Position numbers and translations under genes: made by a program
Notes under the pieces: generated by a model
Databases searched by the model: none
What the model saw: the letters and a program-made list of their open reading frames with translations, nothing else
What the model was told of the DNA's origin: nothing
Shown: piece after piece, positions 15,976-25,001 of the stretch
Numbering within the stretch: the first letter of the stretch is position 1
How the letters are laid out: each line of letters opens with the position of its first letter
Assembly (NCBI RefSeq): GCF_039511225.1
Contig: NZ_CP154261.1
Span: 2,852,001-2,916,000 of the forward strand
Length of the DNA stretch: 64,000 nt
From: Sphingobacterium multivorum
Lineage (GTDB): Bacteria > Bacteroidota > Bacteroidia > Sphingobacteriales > Sphingobacteriaceae
Direction of reading: 5' to 3'

Positions 15976-18393
15976 ATGGCGACAGATATTTATAACGATA
16001 CAGTTTATCTACCTTTAGAAGATGTTGACAGCGAACATTGTGCATCGATTATCGAAAAAGGACTAGCGCATGTCAAGGGCTTGGCGAGCTATCGGGTGGA
16101 ACTGAATAATCATAGAGCTGCTATCGTACCGAAGGATAGTGAGGCCGTCGTTAGTAGTGTAAAGACGATCAAAGATCTTGGTTATGGTGTTTCCACATTG
16201 ACCAAAACATTCCCCGTTCTTGGGATGACTTGTGCCTCCTGTGCCAGTAGCGCCGAAAGTATGGCGAAATATGAACAAGGGGTTGTCAATGCGTCTGTAA
16301 ATTTTGCAACAGGAAACCTTACGGTTGAGTATTTGCCTAATATTACGGATCATTTAAAAATCCAGAAAGCGGTTCAGGCTGGTGGCTATGATTTATTAAT
16401 CGAAGATGAATCTACTCAGCAGGAAACGTTGGAGGCTATTCACGTCGAGAAATTCCGTAAGCTTAAAATCAAAACACGATGGGCAGTAATACTATCGCTT
16501 CCGGTAGTCGTGATAGGTATGTTCTTTATGGATATGCCGTACGCAAATCCTATTATGTGGCTGTTTTCCACGCCAGTAGTTCTTTGGCTGGGTAAGGACT
16601 TTTTTGTCAACGCGTGGAAACAGGCCAAACATCGTTCGGCCAATATGGATACGCTTGTTGCGTTAAGCACGGGAATAGCCTACATCTTTAGTGTGTTTAA
16701 TATGCTTTTTGCTGAATTTTGGCATCAGCGCGGCTTGCATGCACATGTGTATTTTGAGGCCGCCTCAGTCGTCATTGCTTTTATTTTATTGGGTAAACTA
16801 CTGGAAGAGAAGGCCAAAGGTAACACCTCATCCGCCATTAAAAAGCTAATGGGGCTGCAGCCTAAGACGGTGATGGTCATTCAATTGGATGGAACAGAGC
16901 GTCAGGTCGCTATAGAAGCCGTTAATACCGGCGATATTATTCTGGTGAAACCAGGGGAGAAGATCGCCGTTGATGGGGTCGTTATCAGCGGAAATTCCTA
17001 TGTTGACGAAAGTATGTTAAGCGGAGAGCCGGTCCCGGTTTTAAAAATGGGAAATGAGCAGGTATTTGCAGGGACGATCAACCAGAAGGGCAGTTTTCAG
17101 TTCAAAGCTACAAAAGTTGGACGCGAAACAATGCTTGCACAGATCATTAAAATGGTACAGGATGCACAGGGGAGTAAGGCTCCTGTACAAAAACTGGTCG
17201 ATCGAATTGCTGCTGTATTTGTTCCCCTTGTCATTGGGATTGCTATTTTAACTTTTCTGCTGTGGTTTATTTTAGGCGGAGATAACCATCTGGTACAGGG
17301 TTTATTGGCAGCGGTAACGGTTTTAGTTATTGCTTGTCCTTGCGCACTAGGTTTAGCAACTCCCACAGCAATCATGGTTGGAGTGGGTAAGGGAGCTGAG
17401 CAGGGTATTTTAATTAAAGATGCAGAAAGTCTGGAGCTGGCCAAAAGGGTAAATGCAGTTGTTTTGGATAAAACCGGAACCATTACAGAAGGTAAACCTG
17501 TTGTCACAGACGTGTATTGGAAAGGAAATGAGGATAATTTGAAAGGTATCTTGTTGAGCCTGGAGAAACAGTCAGAGCATCCATTGGCAGAAGCTGTAGT
17601 CGGGTATTTTAAAGATGTAAAAGCTACTCCAATATCCTTTATCGAAAGTATTACGGGGAAAGGTGTTAAAGGCAGTGATGGAATCGAAACGTACTCTGTA
17701 GGTAATCGCAGGTTGTTGGATGAGAATGGGATTACAATTCCGACGGATTTGATGGAACATGCCACTCAATGGGAACATCAATCCAAAACAGTGATCTGGT
17801 TTGCCAACAGTCATACTGCGTTAGCGGTAATAGCCATTGCGGACCGAATTAAGGAAACTTCTGTACGTGCCATCAAGGAAATGCAAGCACTAGGAATTGA
17901 GCTATATATGCTGACAGGCGACAACGAGGCTACAGCCAGGGCCATTGCCGCGGAAACAGGTCTTCAGCATTACAAGGCTGAGGTGTTGCCAGAACACAAA
18001 GCTGATTTTGTTAAAGAATTACAGCAAAGGGGGCATGTGGTCGCTATGGTTGGGGACGGTATTAATGACAGTACAGCCTTAGCAACGGCCGATGTCAGTA
18101 TTGCAATGGGTAAAGGAAGTGATATTGCCATGGATGTGGCGAAAATGACAATTATTTCTTCTGATTTGACGAAGATACCGCAGGCTATTCGACTTTCCAA
18201 ACAAACGGTCGCGACAATTAAACAAAATTTGTTCTGGGCGTTTATTTATAATTTAATTGGGATTCCCCTCGCCGCAGGTATTCTGTATCCATTCAATGGT
18301 TTCCTTTTAAACCCGATGATAGCTGGAGCTGCAATGGCATTGAGCAGTGTAAGTGTTGTCAGTAATAGCTTGCGACTTCGCTGGAAAAAATAG
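15976..18393 (+). CDS. copA: Copper-translocating P1B-type ATPase
   Basis: From the ATG at 15976 the protein has 805 residues. The first HMA-like domain (about 5-75) has lost its CxxC. The second keeps G-M-T-C-A-S-C (Cys86 and Cys89). Then come eight membrane helices, the TGE-type loop S-G-E-P-V-P, the ion motif I-A-C-P-C-A-L-G, the phosphorylation site D-K-T-G-T, the nucleotide motif S-E-H-P-L-A and the hinge G-D-G-I-N-D. The CPC motif indicates Cu(I) export from the cytosol at the inner membrane. A small HMA protein follows 140 bases downstream and probably supplies copper. An upstream in-frame TTG (15937) is not preferred. Confidence 0.95.
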   Translation: MATDIYNDTVYLPLEDVDSEHCASIIEKGLAHVKGLASYRVELNNHRAAIVPKDSEAVVSSVKTIKDLGYGVSTLTKTFPVLGMTCASCASSAESMAKYEQGVVNASVNFATGNLTVEYLPNITDHLKIQKAVQAGGYDLLIEDESTQQETLEAIHVEKFRKLKIKTRWAVILSLPVVVIGMFFMDMPYANPIMWLFSTPVVLWLGKDFFVNAWKQAKHRSANMDTLVALSTGIAYIFSVFNMLFAEFWHQRGLHAHVYFEAASVVIAFILLGKLLEEKAKGNTSSAIKKLMGLQPKTVMVIQLDGTERQVAIEAVNTGDIILVKPGEKIAVDGVVISGNSYVDESMLSGEPVPVLKMGNEQVFAGTINQKGSFQFKATKVGRETMLAQIIKMVQDAQGSKAPVQKLVDRIAAVFVPLVIGIAILTFLLWFILGGDNHLVQGLLAAVTVLVIACPCALGLATPTAIMVGVGKGAEQGILIKDAESLELAKRVNAVVLDKTGTITEGKPVVTDVYWKGNEDNLKGILLSLEKQSEHPLAEAVVGYFKDVKATPISFIESITGKGVKGSDGIETYSVGNRRLLDENGITIPTDLMEHATQWEHQSKTVIWFANSHTALAVIAIADRIKETSVRAIKEMQALGIELYMLTGDNEATARAIAAETGLQHYKAEVLPEHKADFVKELQQRGHVVAMVGDGINDSTALATADVSIAMGKGSDIAMDVAKMTIISSDLTKIPQAIRLSKQTVATIKQNLFWAFIYNLIGIPLAAGILYPFNGFLLNPMIAGAAMALSSVSVVSNSLRLRWKK

Positions 18394-18533
18394 TGAACTA
18401 TTTGAGCTATAGACAGCATTTTAAACGGTAAATATTGTAAAAAAAAATAGAAAAAATGTAAGTACAACCCGTTGAATTAAAGGGATATTTGTATAGATAA
18501 TTAAATAGATTAATAATATTAAAATGAAATAAC

Positions 18534-18755
18534 ATGGAAAGCAAAGAACTTCAATTTAAAACAAACCTTACTTGTGGAGGATGTGTATCCAAAGTAAGTG
18601 CTGATCTGGATAGCGTGGACGGTATCTGTGAATGGAATGTTGACACCACAAATGCAGACAAAATTTTGACTGTAAAATCTGAAGGTGTTTCGGAGGAAGA
18701 AATCATTGAAATTATCAAAAAAAAGGGCTTTAATGCCACGGCCTACTCCGCATAA
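18534..18755 (+). CDS. Small heavy-metal-associated (HMA) protein, CopZ-like
   Basis: This 73-residue ferredoxin-fold HMA protein has the metal motif L-T-C-G-G-C-V-S-K-V (Cys14 and Cys17 area) and the end G-F-N-A-T-A. The CGGC core differs from the usual MxCxxC of copper chaperones by lacking Met before the first Cys. Many Bacteroidota copper loci carry such variants. It likely delivers Cu(I) to the upstream ATPase. A clear terminator follows, so the two genes form one copper-handling unit. Confidence 0.85.
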   Translation: MESKELQFKTNLTCGGCVSKVSADLDSVDGICEWNVDTTNADKILTVKSEGVSEEEIIEIIKKKGFNATAYSA

Positions 18756-18781
18756 TTGTTCCATAAATTTATAGAAGCATC

Positions 18782-18819
18782 ACACCCTAAATGTTGGATA
18801 AAACTTTTAGGGTGTTTTT
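18782..18819 (+). terminator. Intrinsic terminator after the copper chaperone gene
   Basis: ACACCCTAAA (18782-18791) and TTTAGGGTGT (18806-18815) form a 10-bp stem followed by a T-run. It lies 26 bases after the stop codon. Confidence 0.85.
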
Positions 18820-18910
18820 ATGATGTATATTGATGAGACGAAACTGAGCTCAGTGTTATTCGTTTTAAATTTGAGGTTTCCTTTTTATCCATTTTAGTTT
18901 TAGCTTTCTG

Positions 18911-20194
18911 TTAATTAAAATGGATAAACATATTTTGAAAATTAAGTGTCATTTTAGAAAACTGGCGGATAATATCTTGTCCTATATTTCCAAATACGGT
19001 TTCATTCTTGATCTTCGATTTTAATAGGTTTATCTTTTTAAGCGCGATCGGTTTATCGCTAATATGGAAGGTATGGTGAATGATAAAGCCATCATATTCA
19101 ACGTTACCACCTGCGCCCCCCATGGCGACTTTGGTCGGTATACCCTGTTTTTCTATATGTTGTTTGTAGGTTTCGTAAAACGGCGCATAAAGGATTGTTT
19201 TTTCAGCTCCTGTATCAAAGGTATAGTGCTTTCCATCAATAGCAATAAGCGGTGATAACCCATCTATTGCAAGATTTGAAGCTTTCCATGCAACCGTAGG
19301 TTTTTTTGGTACAATAAAAAAATCATCCTGTGTAAGCTGTACTTCTTGCAGTGCTTCAATAACGGGGAAGCCTATTATGCCATTGATCTGATAGGCGATT
19401 TGTGGGATATAAAGTGCACTATCTGGGAAAACCAGGAATACAGCATTCGATATGTTGATGCTACCAAGTTTTAATTGTTTACAGACTGCTAAATTGGCTT
19501 TGATAGCAATACCTGTAATGGCGTCTACATCAATATCTGCACGGATAATATCCATATGAAGTCGTTTGGCCACAGACTCCGAAACTGTCGATAGATTTGC
19601 TCCGGTGTCAAATATGAAACTTGCTGTATCGCCGTTGACCTTTACTTTAAGATTCTTCAACCCGGCTTTATCTTTCGTCATTTTAAGACGGGTATCGTCG
19701 TTGATTTCTACAAGCTGTGGCTTTACATGATCAAGTGCAGACCAGATTTTTAGATTATTTCGGAGGTCCGCTCTTGTATCTGGTGATAGCAAGGGATCAA
19801 ATTCGAGTAGTATTTTTTGCGTTGTCTGTTTTGCCCCAACGTAATCTTTCAGTTTAACGAAATTATCTTCCTGAACGCGTCGTATCTTTAGTCGCAGTGT
19901 GTCGGGTAATTCTTCTGTTGCTGCGCTCAATAGTGCTATTTTTTTGTTTGAAGCGATGGGTTTATTAAAGGCGTTATCGAGTATTGCCAAAATAAAAACT
20001 TGCTCGTTGGCGTTTAAGAAAGTTTTATTTGCCTTAAACAGGTCGCGGGCGGTGAAGAAATCTTTTGATGCTATTAGCTGATATAGCATGTTGAATTTAG
20101 TTGAGGTGGATTGTCCGAAATTAAGCTGGATGGTGATAAATAACAGGAAACATATTGATAAGCATTTTTTGAAATGATTTGCTGGGAGATTCAT
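18911..20194 (-). CDS. Secreted retropepsin-like aspartyl protease family protein with two DTG motifs
   Basis: Started at the ATG before a signal peptide (residues 1-28, ending F-G-Q-S) the protein has 427 residues. The frame extends 46 residues further upstream, but that part is basic and would hide the signal peptide. After a helical region (about 30-160) there are two aspartyl-protease-like halves. The first has F-I-F-D-T-G-A-N (DTG at 196-198), the second Y-T-F-D-T-G-A-E (DTG at 327-329). G-I-I-G-F-P-V-I and V-F-G-N-I-G-Q-D-I match the later retropepsin strand in each half. Each DTG could give one catalytic Asp of a single active site, as in pepsins. Location is probably periplasm or exterior. 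The substrate is unknown. Confidence 0.8.
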   Translation of the reverse strand: MNLPANHFKKCLSICFLLFITIQLNFGQSTSTKFNMLYQLIASKDFFTARDLFKANKTFLNANEQVFILAILDNAFNKPIASNKKIALLSAATEELPDTLRLKIRRVQEDNFVKLKDYVGAKQTTQKILLEFDPLLSPDTRADLRNNLKIWSALDHVKPQLVEINDDTRLKMTKDKAGLKNLKVKVNGDTASFIFDTGANLSTVSESVAKRLHMDIIRADIDVDAITGIAIKANLAVCKQLKLGSINISNAVFLVFPDSALYIPQIAYQINGIIGFPVIEALQEVQLTQDDFFIVPKKPTVAWKASNLAIDGLSPLIAIDGKHYTFDTGAEKTILYAPFYETYKQHIEKQGIPTKVAMGGAGGNVEYDGFIIHHTFHISDKPIALKKINLLKSKIKNETVFGNIGQDIIRQFSKMTLNFQNMFIHFN

Positions 20195-20495
20195 GATGTA
20201 TTCAATTAATTGTCTTTTGATCAACGATATGTTCACGCTCTTAAATGTCGGAAAAGTTCTTGTTATTTTTTTAATTTTATTGTTGCTTATTTTGCTATTG
20301 ATCAAAGGTTTATGTTGTGGAGTTGTGTGCAATACTTGTGGTCTTGAATAATTAAGGTTAAATTAGCTAATGTTTTGAGAAATTTCTCCTAGGAGGATTG
20401 GATTGACGAGATCTCCGAATTCGGATTTAATCTTTTACCCCTTACTTTAAGAGAACGATTAGTGAACAGGGATTTATTTTTAATAGAATAATTTA
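20195..20495. other. Divergent intergenic region between the aspartyl protease and TlpA genes
   Basis: About 300 AT-rich bases lie between divergent starts. The left part is an in-frame extension of the protease frame, here judged non-coding. No convincing RNA gene, terminator or exact promoter match was found. Confidence 0.4.
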
Positions 20496-21071
20496 ATGAA
20501 ACAAAAGACGATGAATATTAGGTTTAATGGAGGAGTTATTTTTTTTGGTCTTGCGGCTTTATCGACCAGTTTATTTTTTAGCTGTGGAAACGCTGGAAAT
20601 AAAAGTGAGACCAAGGTCGAAAAGGTAGAGGAAGCTACTGAAGTTACTGCACCCACAACGCAGGAGTTATCTTTTAAGGATAAAGAGGGCAAGGTTCTTC
20701 AATTAAGTGCTTTAAAAGGTAAGGTCGTATTTATTAATTTCTGGGCGACCTGGTGTCCTCCCTGTATTCATGAACTACCTTCTATTGACCAGCTTAGGCA
20801 ATCGCTTAAAGATAATAAGGATATCGTTTTCCTCATGGTGGACGTTGATGGTGACATGGAGAAGTCTTCAGCATTCATGGCGGAAAATAAGTATGATCTG
20901 CCCCTTTATATTGCAGCGGGTGAAATTCCTGCAGAATTCTTAGGGCAGTCCATCCCGACGACGGTCATCTTGGATAAGGCTGGAAAGATCGTAGAGCGTC
21001 TGGAAGGAAGCCGTGACTATGGAACTCCTGAGATAAAAAAAGCATTGCAGGATATCGCGAGCGGCAGTTAA
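20496..21071 (+). CDS. TlpA-like thioredoxin-fold lipoprotein
   Basis: The 191-residue protein starts with a lipoprotein signal ending L-F-F-S-C-G (lipidated Cys30). An acidic linker precedes a TlpA/ResA-type thioredoxin fold with the redox site W-A-T-W-C-P-P-C (Cys87 and Cys90) and the cis-proline region S-I-P-T-T-V-I. Such proteins reduce disulfides in the periplasm, for example during cytochrome c or cupredoxin assembly. A second ATG at 20511 is a possible start. It is followed by a CDF transporter 94 bases later; joint function is not obvious. Confidence 0.9.
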   Translation: MKQKTMNIRFNGGVIFFGLAALSTSLFFSCGNAGNKSETKVEKVEEATEVTAPTTQELSFKDKEGKVLQLSALKGKVVFINFWATWCPPCIHELPSIDQLRQSLKDNKDIVFLMVDVDGDMEKSSAFMAENKYDLPLYIAAGEIPAEFLGQSIPTTVILDKAGKIVERLEGSRDYGTPEIKKALQDIASGS

Positions 21072-21165
21072 CGATCGATTATTGTAATCGCTATTTTCTA
21101 TAGCTGGAGAATAGAATTTGAAGAGAAAAAACAGTATTTTCGCGGTGTCAAGTTAATTTATAGCT

Positions 21166-22059
21166 ATGTCCGAACTTCAAGAGCAGACTGCAGTCAGAAC
21201 GACTTATTTTAGTATTGTAGGTAATGCATTACTGGCATTATTAAAATGGTTAGCCGGTTTCTTTGGAAACTCCTATGCCCTGATTGCGGATGCAATTGAG
21301 TCAACAGCGGACATTTTCTCTTCATTTCTAGTGCTTCTGGGTTTGAAATATGCGCAACGGCCTGCCGACGACAATCATCCTTATGGTCATGGTCGGGTAG
21401 AACCCCTCATTACATTTATTGTCGTTGGTTTTCTCATTGTTTCTGCAACCATAATCGCTTATGAAAGTATTGAGAATATAGGAACGCCACATGACCTGCC
21501 AAAACCTTGGACCTTATTTGTTCTGGGCGGGATCATTGTATGGAAAGAAATTTCTTATAGGATCGTTATGAAGAAAAGTAAAGAAACAAATAGTTCTTCA
21601 CTTCGTGCAGACGCTTGGCATCATCGAAGCGATGCGATAACATCAGTTGCAGCCTTCATTGGGATATCTATTGCATTGTTGCTCGGAAAGGGATATGAAA
21701 ATGCGGATGACTACGCGGCATTATTTGCTGCTGGATTTATTCTGTATAACTGTTATCATATTTTCAGACCGGCACTTGGCGAGATCATGGATGAAAATGT
21801 ATACGATGAGGTCATTGATAATATCCGGGAAGAAGCATTAAAAGTAGATGGGATAAAAGCCACAGAAAAATGTTTTGTTCGCAAATCGGGAGCTAAATAT
21901 CACGTCGATCTGCACGCTATTGTTGATAGTGAAATTACGGTGAGGGAAGGACATGAGCTGGCGCATAAACTCAAAGACCATTTGGTTACGCATATTCCTG
22001 ATCTCGGTCATGTGATGATCCATATTGAACCGAACGAATGTCTTTGGGAAGCAAATTGA
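21166..22059 (+). CDS. Cation diffusion facilitator (CDF) family metal transporter
   Basis: This 297-residue protein has six predicted helices and a C-terminal cytoplasmic domain of the ZT-dimer type (about 210-290). The metal-site patterns are visible: A-L-I-A-D-A-I-E-S-T-A-D in helix 2 and A-W-H-H-R-S-D-A in helix 5. The H-P-Y-G-H-G-R-V-E loop is diagnostic. CDF proteins export divalent metals such as Zn, Fe, Mn or Co from the cytosol by proton exchange. Metal choice cannot be read with certainty. The neighbours give no clear hint beyond nearby copper export. Confidence 0.92.
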   Translation: MSELQEQTAVRTTYFSIVGNALLALLKWLAGFFGNSYALIADAIESTADIFSSFLVLLGLKYAQRPADDNHPYGHGRVEPLITFIVVGFLIVSATIIAYESIENIGTPHDLPKPWTLFVLGGIIVWKEISYRIVMKKSKETNSSSLRADAWHHRSDAITSVAAFIGISIALLLGKGYENADDYAALFAAGFILYNCYHIFRPALGEIMDENVYDEVIDNIREEALKVDGIKATEKCFVRKSGAKYHVDLHAIVDSEITVREGHELAHKLKDHLVTHIPDLGHVMIHIEPNECLWEAN

Positions 22060-22114
22060 AATGGCGACACATGTTAGTTTTCTTAAACCGTGCCACCATT
22101 GATTGTTTAGAAGC

Positions 22115-23143
22115 TTAGGTGTTTTCAGCTTCAAGCAATTCGATCTGCCATTTAATCTGATCCGCTTTAATAGGGTAATCGATATTATTTCTTAAGCTTT
22201 CATAAATGGCTTCAAACAGCTGATTGTAATCTCCTTTATGTGGTGTTACTAAAGACTCATGTTTTTGATTTGAAGCGTCTATCGTAACAAGTTTCCCCTC
22301 GAGGCCGGCTGGCTCAAGGCCATAAGATGGATTGTCAGGTAGCATACCATCTAGCAATTGCTGTTCTTGCACATCCGTCATATTCTTGATAAAACTCCCT
22401 TTTGTACCATGTAAGACAAAGGCGGGCTGCGGAGAGGCAACAAGTAGACTACCCGTTAAATATACGTTCAGTCCAGCTGGATAATAGAGATGGTAGTGAA
22501 AATAATCTGCGACTTTAGAATCCGGCCTGTTAATGGATGTTGTCTTGGTAAATTTAACCGGTTTTCCAAAAAGTGAGATTGCTTGATCGATAAGGTGCGG
22601 GCCTAGGTCATAAGTAATACCATTGGAAATATACTGCGTATCTTCCTTAAAGTATTTTTGTCCCAATTCCATTTTATAGCGATCAAATCTGAAATGTACT
22701 TCAATCAGCTTTCCTAATTCTCCACTGTCGATCACTTTTTTAATGTCTAAAAAGTGACCGTCATACCGTCTGTTTTGATAGAAAAATAAGTGTTTTCCTT
22801 GTTTTTTGCTGATGGCAAGAAGCGTATCGAATTGTGTAGAGTCATCTACGGCAGGTTTTTCTATCAATACATGTTTTCCTGCTTCTAGGGCCTCTTTCGC
22901 ATATTGGAAATGGGTATAGTTTGGTGTATTCACAATGACCAATTCGATGCTTTCGTCCACTAGTAATTCAGCAATGCTATTATAGCTTTTTATTGCCGGA
23001 TAAAATTCATGTGCTGCTTTTTTCGACCGTTCTACAACAGCACTGAGATTGAAATGTGGATTGGTATGTATAAATGGTGCGTGAAAAACACGTCCTGACA
23101 TGCCAAAACTCAGTATTCCTGTGTTAATTTGAGTGTGTTTCAT
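22115..23143 (-). CDS. Gfo/Idh/MocA family oxidoreductase
   Basis: The 342-residue protein has an N-terminal NAD(P)-binding fold with S-F-G-M-S-G-R-V-F-H-A-P-F and the catalytic-site motif L-I-E-K-P-A-V, then the C-terminal GFO/IDH domain. This pattern resembles the YdgJ/YhhX-like subgroup. These enzymes reduce or oxidise sugars, polyols or their acids. It follows the RpiA-like gene by 62 bases on the same strand and is probably part of the DeoR-controlled sugar operon. The substrate is unknown. Confidence 0.9.
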   Translation of the reverse strand: MKHTQINTGILSFGMSGRVFHAPFIHTNPHFNLSAVVERSKKAAHEFYPAIKSYNSIAELLVDESIELVIVNTPNYTHFQYAKEALEAGKHVLIEKPAVDDSTQFDTLLAISKKQGKHLFFYQNRRYDGHFLDIKKVIDSGELGKLIEVHFRFDRYKMELGQKYFKEDTQYISNGITYDLGPHLIDQAISLFGKPVKFTKTTSINRPDSKVADYFHYHLYYPAGLNVYLTGSLLVASPQPAFVLHGTKGSFIKNMTDVQEQQLLDGMLPDNPSYGLEPAGLEGKLVTIDASNQKHESLVTPHKGDYNQLFEAIYESLRNNIDYPIKADQIKWQIELLEAENT

Positions 23144-23205
23144 GTTGATTTAAATTACTTTAGCGTTGTCTTGTTAGTTGTTAGCCTTCAATATAAACTT
23201 TAATG

Positions 23206-23937
23206 CTATTGCGTGACGTTCTTATCCGGGTTTGACTCTCCAAGGTGGTTTGCAGATAAATGCGTTATGCCGTCTTCTGTTGCTAGAAGACACTGCGAAC
23301 ACAGTCGATAAAAAAGTGAATGTTCTACGACACCTGTAATGAGTTTGATTTGTTTATTTAAATCAAAAATATCGGGTAGTGTATAAAAATAAATATCTGC
23401 CAGGAAATTACCTCTCTCAGACAGGAGAGGACCTGATTTTTGTTCGGATTTTCGTAATACTACGTCGGCTATTGCTGTAGAATAGCTTGACTTTAGTTCT
23501 TTCAGTACCGATAACCAGGCTTCGGGTATAATTTCAACACATAGTGGATGTTTTGTGGTCAGTTTATCGACCATCTTTGAGCCATCGACCAATAGAATAA
23601 ACTGCTGTGCCATATTCGCCATAATCTTTTCACCTGTGTGCACGCCGCCGCCACTTTTAAATGCATTTAAATGCATGTCCACCTGATCGCAGCTGTCAAA
23701 ATAATAGTCCAACATTGCTAGAGTACTGTTATCCATACAAGTAAGATCATTCTCTTGGAGTAGTATTCTGGTTTCAAAAGAAGGCGAAGTAAATTTTAAG
23801 CTGGATTTAAAGCTGATACTGCCGGCGATTAATTCGATGAAATAAGCTATTGTTGATCCCACACCTAGTCCAATGAGCTGATCGGGTTTTAAAAGTTGAA
23901 GAGCAGCTTTGGCAGCTTCCTGTTTGAGATTATTCAT
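23206..23937 (-). CDS. rpiA: Divergent ribose-5-phosphate isomerase A family protein
   Basis: The protein has 243 residues, close to normal RpiA length (about 220). Residues equivalent to the E. coli catalytic set are kept at the same numbers: Asp81, Asp84, Lys94 and Glu103 (Y-F-D-S-C-D-Q, F-K-S-G-G-G, T-G-E-K). The usual DGADE is replaced by DSCDQ and the phosphate loop GTGST by GVGST. RpiA interconverts ribose 5-phosphate and ribulose 5-phosphate. The changes could mean altered specificity. It lies 11 bases after a DeoR-type regulator, which suggests a regulated sugar pathway rather than the housekeeping enzyme. RpiA membership is secure; the exact reaction is less so. Confidence 0.85.
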   Translation of the reverse strand: MNNLKQEAAKAALQLLKPDQLIGLGVGSTIAYFIELIAGSISFKSSLKFTSPSFETRILLQENDLTCMDNSTLAMLDYYFDSCDQVDMHLNAFKSGGGVHTGEKIMANMAQQFILLVDGSKMVDKLTTKHPLCVEIIPEAWLSVLKELKSSYSTAIADVVLRKSEQKSGPLLSERGNFLADIYFYTLPDIFDLNKQIKLITGVVEHSLFYRLCSQCLLATEDGITHLSANHLGESNPDKNVTQ

Positions 23938-23948
23938 AAATGGTAAAC

Positions 23949-24701
23949 TTATAAAATGGTAATACCTTGTGTGGCATAAGGCTGTAAAATGCGATCAAGA
24001 GGATCTTTTTCTGTAATTAAATAACTGATATCAGACGCGGGACATGTTAGGAAAGGTGCGAGGGTATCGAGCTTATTGCTTGTTGTTGCAGCAACAATGT
24101 TCATTGAATTTTTACAAAGTACCCTTTTGATAGCTGTTTCCTCGAGCGTCCTTGCCGTAAGTCCGCGGTAGAGATCCAGGCCGCATACCCCTATAAAGCT
24201 GATATCTGCGTATATTTCTCCATAGGCGGAAATAGTTTGCTGTCCCTGCATCGTAAGAGATGATTTGCAGAAAGCACCACCCGCGAAAATCAAGCTGATG
24301 TTTGGGAGGTTTGCAAGTATATTGGCTATCGGGAGACTATGTGTGACAACAGTGAGGTTTAGGCTATCTGGAATATTTCCAGCAATTGCCTGTGTTGTTG
24401 TGCCTCCATCGAAAAAGATGACCTGATGATCTTTCAATAGTGTGATTGATTTTTCTGCTATGAATTGTTTCTCCATAACATCAAGGTTATTTCGGTCGTA
24501 TATATCGAATGGAATGTTTGACCGTAGTGTAGCACCGCCACGAATAGCCCGAAGTAAGCCGGCATCAGCTAACTCTTTAAGATCACGTCGCACGGTATGT
24601 TCGGAAACACCAAGCTCGGTGGCCAAGTCCGCCATCGCTAATTTTCTTTCCTTTTGGATTTTAATTAATATAAAATCGTGACGTTCTTCTTTTGAGATCA
24701 T
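23949..24701 (-). CDS. DeoR/GlpR family transcriptional regulator
   Basis: This 250-residue protein has an N-terminal DeoR helix-turn-helix, L-G-V-S-E-H-T-V-R-R-D-L-K-E-L, followed by I-R-G-G-A-T-L. The C-terminal sensor (about 75-250) belongs to the same isomerase-like fold as RpiA, with F-F-D-G-G-T-T and the end of the DeoRC domain. Members usually sense a sugar phosphate. It is first in an operon with rpiA and the Gfo/Idh gene. A palindrome 62-77 bases upstream of its start is a likely binding site, so autoregulation is probable. Confidence 0.93.
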   Translation of the reverse strand: MISKEERHDFILIKIQKERKLAMADLATELGVSEHTVRRDLKELADAGLLRAIRGGATLRSNIPFDIYDRNNLDVMEKQFIAEKSITLLKDHQVIFFDGGTTTQAIAGNIPDSLNLTVVTHSLPIANILANLPNISLIFAGGAFCKSSLTMQGQQTISAYGEIYADISFIGVCGLDLYRGLTARTLEETAIKRVLCKNSMNIVAATTSNKLDTLAPFLTCPASDISYLITEKDPLDRILQPYATQGITIL

Positions 24702-25001
24702 GCTATAAATATATGTATTTATGCTAAATGTTGCAATGATGGGAGCTTTGTTTGGTAAAAATCTGCAATTTATTGCAGTTTAGTCTGCTATTTACTGTAA
24801 AATTAACTTTTTGGTGCTGGAAGATCGAATTCAATCCCATTTTTAATGAACTTGTTTGCCGCACTTATTTTTTATTAGCATTATATTTGTGAATGATCGG
24901 TGATAGTTTCGTTCGTTCTTCAGTTGTAACCAATTTATAATTTTCACTTTTACAGGCTGTTGGTTAATGTTGCGTTTAAAACCATAGAAATCAATTAAAA
25001 T
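24702..25001. other. Divergent control region between the DeoR regulator and the GH130 gene
   Basis: About 300 bases separate divergent starts. The left third holds operator-like palindromes. The rest is AT-rich with no convincing gene; an 83-residue minus-strand frame at 24843-25094 overlaps the GH130 start and is a shadow. Confidence 0.5.
24763..24799. promoter_or_regulatory. Candidate DeoR operator pair
   Basis: CTGCAATTTATTGCAG (24763-24778) is a palindrome with 7-base arms. A related copy, CTGCTATTTACTGTAA, lies at about 24784-24799, and a half-site TTGCAAT at about 24731. The spacing between the two copies is close to two helical turns. It lies between the DeoR gene and the divergent GH130 gene, so one regulator could control both. 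Confidence 0.5.

Noticed and set aside
17097..17765. 222-residue minus-strand frame inside copA
   Set aside because: It is antisense to conserved P-type ATPase motifs and has a low-complexity Ser/Thr/Pro make-up typical of a shadow frame.
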